In this document: piece after piece, positions 5,916-10,347 of the stretch
Layout of the letters: every line of letters starts with the position of its first letter
Numbering within the stretch: the first letter of the stretch is position 1
Position numbers and translations under genes: made by a program
Source of the DNA: Burkholderiaceae bacterium
Lineage (GTDB): Bacteria > Pseudomonadota > Gammaproteobacteria > Burkholderiales > Burkholderiaceae_C
Reading direction: 5' to 3'
DNA length: 10,347 nucleotides
Assembly (NCBI GenBank): GCA_023262645.1
Contig: JALRAA010000026.1
Coordinates: forward strand, 1-10,347
The notes under the pieces: generated by a model
What the model was told of the DNA's origin: nothing
The model's input: the letters and a program-made list of their open reading frames with translations, nothing else
Databases searched by the model: none

Positions 5916-6449
5916 ATGAGCAAGACAGCAGTTGTTTACCACTCCGGCTATGGCCACACCCAACGCGTTGCGCAAGCTGTGGCTGAAGGCGCGCAAGCCC
6001 ATTTGATCGCCATCAGCCCCGAAGGCGAATTGAGCAAATCCGATTGGGAAGTGTTGGAACAAGCCCAAGGCATCATTTTTGGATCACCTACTTACATGGG
6101 CATGGCGTCATGGCAGTTCAAAAAAGTCGCTGACGCCACCTCCAAGTATTGGATGAGCGGTGCATGGAAAAACAAGGTTGCAGGTGGCTTCACCATTTCC
6201 AGTAACCTGAGCGGCGACAAGCTGTCCACCTTGCAATATTTCATGACCTTGAGCATGCAATTGGGCATGGTTTGGGTCGGTCAAGCCGAAGGCAATGACG
6301 GACACCTGAACCGCTTGGGTTCTTCATCGGGCGCCATGGCGCAAGTCGGCCCGACCAGCCCGGCTGCTGATATTCCAGATGGCGACTTAGACACTGCACG
6401 CGCCTATGGCAAGCGTGTTGCCGAGATCACCCAGCGCTTGCATGGTTGA
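5916..6449 (+). CDS. WrbA-like flavodoxin-fold oxidoreductase
   Basis: This 177-residue protein has a flavodoxin fold. The FMN phosphate loop is HSGYGHTQRVA (residues 9-19), GSPTYMGMASWQFKK (56-70) forms the second FMN loop, and MSGAWKNKVAGGF (80-92) follows as in WrbA (WASGALYGKLASVF in E. coli). WrbA enzymes reduce quinones by two electrons using NAD(P)H. This protein is about 20 residues shorter than E. coli WrbA and its central loop differs (ISSNLSGDKLST), so quinone reductase activity is likely but not certain, and I give no gene symbol. It lies 29 nt after the pirin gene, probably in the same transcript, under the divergent LysR regulator. CAGGA upstream of the start is a modest ribosome binding site. 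Confidence 0.85.
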   Translation: MSKTAVVYHSGYGHTQRVAQAVAEGAQAHLIAISPEGELSKSDWEVLEQAQGIIFGSPTYMGMASWQFKKVADATSKYWMSGAWKNKVAGGFTISSNLSGDKLSTLQYFMTLSMQLGMVWVGQAEGNDGHLNRLGSSSGAMAQVGPTSPAADIPDGDLDTARAYGKRVAEITQRLHG

Positions 6450-6474
6450 TTGAATCCTGCCAGCTCAGGGCTAT

Positions 6475-6494
6475 CAAGGCCCGCAAAGGCCTTG
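6475..6494 (+). terminator. Possible hairpin terminator after the WrbA-like gene
   Basis: CAAGGCC (6475-6481) and GGCCTTG (6488-6494) form a perfect 7-bp stem with a 6-nt loop, 26 nt after the stop codon. There is no clear T-tract after it, so it may stop transcription weakly or only protect the 3' end. Confidence 0.4.
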
Positions 6495-6537
6495 TCAACC
6501 GCAGGGAAGACCGGTGTTTGTGGGTTAGTATCGATCC

Positions 6538-7239
6538 ATGAAAATCCTGAGCTTATTACCCTGGCTGGATTGGCTGGCGCTGTGTTTTTTCATGGCCATG
6601 TGGATCGGCTACGCCGTGTTTGCCCGAAACTTGGCCGTGCATCGCCACTCTATTTTGGCTGCCACCAACCGTTTCCGGTTGCGTTGGGTGAAAGAATCCT
6701 TGACACGCGATCCGCGCGTGCTCGACGGCATCATCACGCAAACCCTCTCTCACACGCCTTCGTTTTTTTCGTCCACCACCATCATCATCATCGGTGGCTT
6801 GATCGCCTTGATGGGCACGACCGACAAGGCGGCTGAATTTGTCAGAGAAATTCCTTTTTCACAAGCCACGCCTATGTTGGTGTTTGAGTTCAAGATACTG
6901 ATCTTGATTTCAATTTTTGTGTATGCATTTTTTCGGTTTTCTTGGTCCATGCGCCAATACACATTCGTGGCCTTGATGATCGGCGCCTTGCCGCCACCCG
7001 AGTATTTCCACGAACACACCGATCGGCGCGACGACTATGCCCAACGGGTCGCAGCCATGACCGGTTTAGCGGCAGAAACCTTCAATGACGGACTGCGCGC
7101 TTATTATTTTTCATTCGCGACCATGGGATGGTTTTTTTCACCCCTGTTTTTTGTGGTGACCACGATTTTGATCGTGGCGATTTTGTACAACCGAGAGTTC
7201 CATTCGGATGTGCTGGGGGTGTTTGACGATGGGAATTGA
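6538..7239 (+). CDS. DUF599 family integral membrane protein
   Basis: This 233-residue protein matches the DUF599 family, whose function is unknown. About four membrane spans are visible: residues 7-29, 73-93, 114-132 and 193-217. Between them are a basic loop (RHSILAATNRFRLRWVKES) and PPPEYFHEHTDRRDDYAQR, a charged loop typical of the family. The start at 6538 lacks a Shine-Dalgarno sequence; a TAGTAT hexamer (6526-6531) ends 6 nt before the ATG, so a leaderless or near-leaderless transcript is possible, although no matching -35 was found. The gene has its own 88-nt upstream gap and is convergent with the secretin gene. Nothing in the neighbourhood indicates its job. Confidence 0.82.
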   Translation: MKILSLLPWLDWLALCFFMAMWIGYAVFARNLAVHRHSILAATNRFRLRWVKESLTRDPRVLDGIITQTLSHTPSFFSSTTIIIIGGLIALMGTTDKAAEFVREIPFSQATPMLVFEFKILILISIFVYAFFRFSWSMRQYTFVALMIGALPPPEYFHEHTDRRDDYAQRVAAMTGLAAETFNDGLRAYYFSFATMGWFFSPLFFVVTTILIVAILYNREFHSDVLGVFDDGN

Positions 7240-7276
7240 AATCCTTTACTTTAAAAATAACCAAGCAAAGGATTTC
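7238..7276. terminator. Shared hairpin between convergent genes
   Basis: GAAATCCTTT (7238-7247) and AAAGGATTTC (7267-7276) are perfect 10-bp arms with a 19-nt AT-rich loop. It begins at the DUF599 stop codon and ends 9 nt before the stop of the secretin gene on the other strand. It could end both transcripts, but neither side has a long T-tract. Confidence 0.45.
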
Positions 7277-7285
7277 GAAGTTAGC

Positions 7286-9271
7286 TTAGAAATACAGCAT
7301 TTCTTTTAAGTCGCTGACAATACGATTTAATGCCTTTTGTGAACCATATGAATCTTGTAAAACATCACGCTGGCTCAATTTCTTGAATAAAAAATTATCT
7401 TTCTTTAGGCCGTTGAGCACTTCATCCAGCACGGGTCTGTTGTTTTGCAAATTCATGAAAGAGTCCACTTCATCTGAAAGTTTGTGTGTCGAAATGCTGC
7501 CTTGGGAATCTTTGGCTTTTAATGCAGAATCATCAGAATCAATCAGTTTTCTGACTGTGATCAAGGTCAATATTTGACGGTTGTAGTCCAGCGTGACTTG
7601 CTTGCTGAATAGATATTGCAAGATAGGAATGTCTTGCAATACTGGCACACCATTTTGTGATTGGTCTTTTTCACGCTCAATCAATCCATTAAGAATGAAA
7701 GTTTGACCAAATTTCACCATGGCAGATGCATTCACAGAATTACGCGTGAGGTTTAAGGCAATATTGGTGGTGTCAGGGTTGTCTTCAATAAAAGAACGTG
7801 ATGCTCTGATGTTCAGCAAAACATGCTCATCGTCCAAAAAAGTTGGTGTGATAGAAAGAACCACACCTATGGACTTGTCTACAACTGTACTGGCCGTACC
7901 GGCCACTGAACTGGCCACTTTGATAGATAAATTGCCGCCACTGAAAAATACAGATGGCAAACGGTCAACCGCTGCCAACGTAGGGCGTGCAATGACTTCA
8001 TTTTTTGTATAGAGCGAATTCGCGATATTCATCGAATAATTCAAAAAACCTTGGGTCACAGATGCAGTAGCGCCTACAGGTGCTGCAGTAGTTGCACTGG
8101 CCATGGTGTTGTAGAGTTGTGATGTTTTAGTTATGGAGCCATCAGCTGCTTGTGTAAAGCTTCTTCCTAAATTCAAACCATCGAGCAGATTCACACCATA
8201 ACTTTTTTGAACAGTTTCTTCAGTTCTGATCAAAGTGACTTCAATCATCGCACTTGGCGGTCTTTCACCGGGACAGGGAGCAGGCAAAGTAGGCGCATAA
8301 GCATTTTCTTCTGATACTGCCAATTGGCCATTGTTCAGTAAAGGAGTGATATCTTTTTCTGACACTGGTGCAGGGCGCGGATCGCATCTAAACCAATTTT
8401 TGCGTTCTTCTGAAGGCTCCGCAGCCGATTTTTTTTCAGGGACTGATTCCTTGGCTTTTTCTGCAGGCTCTTCAGTTTTTGCTTCAGCCAAAAGTGTGTC
8501 GTTGGAAAATATTTTCTTTTTTTCTACCAGATAGTCATTGCTTTTGGCTGCTAACAATTGATCGACACGGGTCTTTAAGTATCTAGTTTCTTTCGAATTT
8601 TTTTCAAGATCAGAATAACGATCCAGCATCTCGGCGGCTTGTTTTGGTTGTTTAGCCATGGCAGCTAACAAAGCTTTCAGCCTAAAAAGTCTTGGATCAT
8701 TCCATTTCAATTCATCAAGTTTTGTGGTGGCATAAATGGCGGTTTGAGCATCACCGCTTAGCATGGCCGATTGCGCCAACCCGAATAAACCTTCCTGAGG
8801 TAGTTTCGGCTTTGAATCAACTGCAAGTGCATAGGACTGCTTGGCTTCAACATAATTTCCAGATGTGAGATAAAGCTTTCCTAATTGCACATAAGCCAAA
8901 TCAAGAGTGGGGTCTAAGCCAATTGCCGTTTTGTATCCAGCTTCAGCGGTAACAAAGCTGTCAGCATCACCTTTTTCAAATTTCAACTGATATGTGTATG
9001 CGTTGAAAAAATGAAGCGCTGGGTTGTTGAGATCAAATTTCAGTCCAGTATTGAAAATGGCCTGTGCCTTGTCAATTTCACCTTTTTGCAAATACTCAAC
9101 ACCTGATTTCAGAAGCGCTTGCGATCTGTTTATGTCGGCTTCTTGTGAGTAAATTTTTGAATTCTTGGTTCCAGCATAACCGAGGTTATTTTTGGTTGAT
9201 TGACATCCACAAACCAATATTGCGGCCAATAGAGTAATTGGTATATTTTTTTTGAAAACACTATTATTCAT
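7286..9271 (-). CDS. TPR-containing secretin-family lipoprotein
   Basis: This 661-residue protein joins a lipoprotein signal, TPRs and a secretin core. Residues 1-23 are a signal with a lipobox-like VCGC ending at Cys23. Helical TPR-like repeats run from about 45 to 240 (for example 124-156). A charged Lys/Glu/Pro linker spans about 255-295. The secretin part follows: AMIEVTLIRTEETVQKSYGV (341-360), GVVLSITPTFLDDEHVLLNI (469-488) and GVPVLQDIPILQYLFS (541-556), the last being the conserved end of the secretin beta-barrel domain. A tail of about 80 residues follows. Secretins form outer-membrane gated channels for type II/III secretion, pili and phage. No partner genes are in view. The codon use is AT-richer than its neighbours. 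GAAGGAG about 10 nt upstream is a good ribosome binding site. Pilus, tad-like or secretion use cannot be decided. Confidence 0.85.
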   Translation of the reverse strand: MNNSVFKKNIPITLLAAILVCGCQSTKNNLGYAGTKNSKIYSQEADINRSQALLKSGVEYLQKGEIDKAQAIFNTGLKFDLNNPALHFFNAYTYQLKFEKGDADSFVTAEAGYKTAIGLDPTLDLAYVQLGKLYLTSGNYVEAKQSYALAVDSKPKLPQEGLFGLAQSAMLSGDAQTAIYATTKLDELKWNDPRLFRLKALLAAMAKQPKQAAEMLDRYSDLEKNSKETRYLKTRVDQLLAAKSNDYLVEKKKIFSNDTLLAEAKTEEPAEKAKESVPEKKSAAEPSEERKNWFRCDPRPAPVSEKDITPLLNNGQLAVSEENAYAPTLPAPCPGERPPSAMIEVTLIRTEETVQKSYGVNLLDGLNLGRSFTQAADGSITKTSQLYNTMASATTAAPVGATASVTQGFLNYSMNIANSLYTKNEVIARPTLAAVDRLPSVFFSGGNLSIKVASSVAGTASTVVDKSIGVVLSITPTFLDDEHVLLNIRASRSFIEDNPDTTNIALNLTRNSVNASAMVKFGQTFILNGLIEREKDQSQNGVPVLQDIPILQYLFSKQVTLDYNRQILTLITVRKLIDSDDSALKAKDSQGSISTHKLSDEVDSFMNLQNNRPVLDEVLNGLKKDNFLFKKLSQRDVLQDSYGSQKALNRIVSDLKEMLYF

Positions 9272-9288
9272 TTTTTAAATACTCCTTC

Positions 9289-9315
9289 GCCAACCTCGTG
9301 CCATTTTAAGTTGGC
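9289..9315. repeat. Inverted repeat in the secretin 5' region
   Basis: GCCAAC (9289-9294) and GTTGGC (9310-9315) are 6-bp inverted arms 15 nt apart, and a competing TGCCA/TGGCA pair (9299-9303 and 9312-9316) overlaps them. They lie in the predicted untranslated leader of the secretin gene just before its ribosome binding site, and may fold in the mRNA. Confidence 0.3.
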
Positions 9316-9323
9316 ATCGTGTA

Positions 9324-9352
9324 AGTGTAAAAATACATGTATCAGCAGTAAA
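9324..9352 (-). promoter_or_regulatory. Candidate promoter of the secretin gene with a central palindrome
   Basis: On the minus strand TTTACT (9347-9352) and TACACT (9324-9329) are 17 nt apart, each matching four of six sigma70 consensus bases. The spacer contains the perfect 10-bp palindrome ATACATGTAT (9333-9342), which could be an operator. The gene could also be reached by read-through from the SRP RNA gene on the same strand. Confidence 0.35.
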
Positions 9353-9414
9353 GTTGCTGGTCATGAATATGAGCAGCGCCAATTTCTAGGAATATGCTGA
9401 GAGAAGGAATTGCG

Positions 9415-9420
9415 AAAAAA
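9415..9420 (-). terminator. T-tract after the SRP RNA gene
   Basis: A run of six T on the minus strand lies about 11 nt beyond the closing stem of the SRP RNA. With that stem it could form a Rho-independent stop; the distance is longer than usual. Confidence 0.4.
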
Positions 9421-9430
9421 TCTATTCAAG

Positions 9431-9527
9431 TTGACGAGCCTGACCCCGGCACTGGCTCCACAGTTAGGGCTGCTTGGTTCCCCACCTGACCCGGTTGGCC
9501 GCTTTGCCATGCGGGAAGGCCCGTCAA
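9431..9527 (-). ncRNA. ffs: Bacterial small signal recognition particle RNA (4.5S RNA)
   Basis: The minus strand contains the invariant SRP core GGTCAGGTGGGG, then AACCAAGCAGCC, with a GGAA tetraloop (plus positions 9478-9481) closed by GG/CC and the asymmetric loop bases AGCAG opposite TCAGG. E. coli 4.5S RNA has the same core with different closing pairs. The ends pair over 11 bp: TTGACGGGCCT at the 5' side with AGGCTCGTCAA at the 3' side, one G-U. This gives a hairpin of about 97 nt, the expected size. The RNA binds Ffh to target membrane proteins. The exact ends are set by the stem and are uncertain by a few bases. A gene next to dnaX is a familiar location for ffs in proteobacteria. Confidence 0.88.
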
Positions 9528-9532
9528 GCGAA

Positions 9533-9538
9533 ATTGTA
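9533..9538 (-). promoter_or_regulatory. ffs -10 box
   Basis: TACAAT on the minus strand ends 5 nt before the start of the paired SRP RNA stem, the right distance for a -10 box. No good -35 hexamer is seen upstream; the upstream part would overlap the first codons of dnaX. Confidence 0.5.
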
Positions 9539-9558
9539 CGCCCCGTAGAATCATCGGC

Positions 9559-10347
9559 ATGTCCTATCTGGTGCTCGCCCGCAAATACCGTCCTAAAAAC
9601 TTTGACCAATTGGTAGGTCAATCGCATGTGGTGCAAGCGTTGACCAATGCGCTGCGTACACAACGACTGCACCACGCGTATTTATTCACCGGTACCAGAG
9701 GGGTGGGTAAGACCACTGTCTCGCGTATCTTGGCCAAATCGCTCAATTGCGAAACGGGCATCACAGCGCAACCTTGCGGTGTGTGCGCGGCTTGTTCAGA
9801 CATTGATGCCGGACATTTTGTGGATTACACCGAACTGGATGCTGCTTCCAACCGCAGTGTGGACGAAATTCAGCAATTGCTAGAGCAAGCGGTTTACAAG
9901 CCGGTTCAAGGTCGCTTCAAAGTGTTCATGATTGACGAGGTGCATATGCTCACCGGGCATGCTTTCAACGCCATGCTGAAAACACTCGAAGAACCGCCTG
10001 AGTATTTGAAATTTGTGCTGGCCACCACCGATCCGCACAAAGTCCCTGTGACAGTTTTGTCCCGTTGTTTGCAATTCAATTTGCGGCCTATGGCGGCGCA
10101 AACCATTGTTGAACATTTGCAGCATGTGTTGCCCGCTGAGCAGATTGAATCGGATCTGCAGTCGTTGCGGTTATTGGCCCGAGCAGCCCGCGGTTCTATG
10201 CGTGATGCTTTGTCGTTGACCGATCAAGCCATTGCTTTTGGCAACGGTCAATTGGTGGAGTCTTCTGTGCGAGACATGTTGGGCAGTCGGCCACGATTTC
10301 CCCCGGCCCCCCGGCTTCATCATATTCAGCCTGGGCTTGAAAAATCC
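9559..10347 (+). CDS. dnaX: DNA polymerase III subunits gamma/tau, N-terminal part
   Basis: This partial gene of 263 codons runs off the window. DnaX is the clamp-loader ATPase that loads the beta sliding clamp and, as tau, links polymerase cores. It opens with the typical MSYLVLARKYRPKNFDQLVG. The Walker A motif is GTRGVGKT (residues 45-52), the zinc-site cysteines are C64, C73, C76 and C79, the Walker B is DEVH (126-129), the sensor region is LATTD (154-158), and the SRC arginine finger motif is at 168-170. Family similarity holds to DMLGS (residue 243, base 10287); the next 20 residues (RPRFPP onward) do not resemble the expected continuation such as VDRS. The start has no strong Shine-Dalgarno sequence, but the family N-terminus fixes it. 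The C-terminal tau domains and any frameshift site lie outside. Confidence 0.93.
   Translation, partial: MSYLVLARKYRPKNFDQLVGQSHVVQALTNALRTQRLHHAYLFTGTRGVGKTTVSRILAKSLNCETGITAQPCGVCAACSDIDAGHFVDYTELDAASNRSVDEIQQLLEQAVYKPVQGRFKVFMIDEVHMLTGHAFNAMLKTLEEPPEYLKFVLATTDPHKVPVTVLSRCLQFNLRPMAAQTIVEHLQHVLPAEQIESDLQSLRLLARAARGSMRDALSLTDQAIAFGNGQLVESSVRDMLGSRPRFPPAPRLHHIQPGLEKS

Noticed and set aside
6765..6800. CAT/CAC-rich run that reads as a poly-His stretch in one frame
   Set aside because: In the true frame it encodes Thr-Thr-Ile-Ile-Ile-Ile of a DUF599 membrane span; the His run exists only in a shadow frame.
9410..9616. Plus-strand open frame across the SRP RNA region
   Set aside because: It is antisense to the 4.5S RNA core and overlaps the true dnaX start in another frame; no protein features.
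1..10347. CRISPR arrays, tRNA genes, insertion sequences or attachment sites
   Set aside because: No regularly spaced repeats, tRNA cloverleaf, transposase frame or long terminal inverted repeats were seen; only short dyads as listed.

Overview
The window looks like a piece of chromosome from a purple-bacterial betaproteobacterium (order Burkholderiales, probably Comamonadaceae). The evidence is the light-harvesting operon, the style of the housekeeping genes (gluQ, dnaX with the 4.5S RNA gene beside it), and a moderately high GC content in most genes. The genus cannot be fixed from the sequence alone; freshwater phototrophs such as Rhodoferax or Limnohabitans relatives would fit.

Layout. 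(1) 11-901, minus: gluQ, a tRNA-Asp modification enzyme. (2) 902-1130: a divergent intergenic region with a strong sigma70-like promoter overlapped by two PpsR/CrtJ-type sites. (3) 1131-3037, plus: a compact peripheral antenna operon, pucB-pucA-(hairpin)-pucC-small membrane peptide. The alpha subunit aligns without gaps to LH2 alpha chains and carries Phe44-Leu45 in place of Tyr-Trp, the signature of low-light B800-820 (LH3) antennae. The beta subunit has Gln where the B800-contacting Arg usually sits. The last cistron encodes an unrecognised 28-residue single-span peptide with its own ribosome binding site. (4) 3046-5079, minus: a renalase-like flavoprotein and a YhaJ-type LysR regulator, probably one operon. 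(5) 5080-5184: an operator-rich spacer with a T-N11-A palindrome and a second dyad. (6) 5185-6449, plus: a pirin (YhaK/YhhW type) and a WrbA-like flavodoxin. Together with the LysR and renalase genes these form a divergent redox or quinone-stress module. (7) 6538-7239, plus: a DUF599 membrane protein. (8) 7286-9271, minus: an AT-richer gene for a lipoprotein with TPRs and a secretin core, with no other secretion genes in view. (9) 9431-9527, minus: the bacterial small SRP RNA (4.5S, ffs). (10) 9559 to the window end, plus: the 5' part of dnaX. Its last 20 codons do not look like DnaX, so a contig-edge artefact is likely.

The puc genes work together: PucB and PucA form the antenna ring, PucC assists its assembly, and the small peptide is a candidate accessory subunit. 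Expression is probably controlled at the promoter by light and oxygen through PpsR/CrtJ, and tuned after transcription by a hairpin next to the pucC start. The most novel points are the 28-aa peptide, the LH3-type alpha with an altered B800 contact in beta, and the orphan TPR-secretin.
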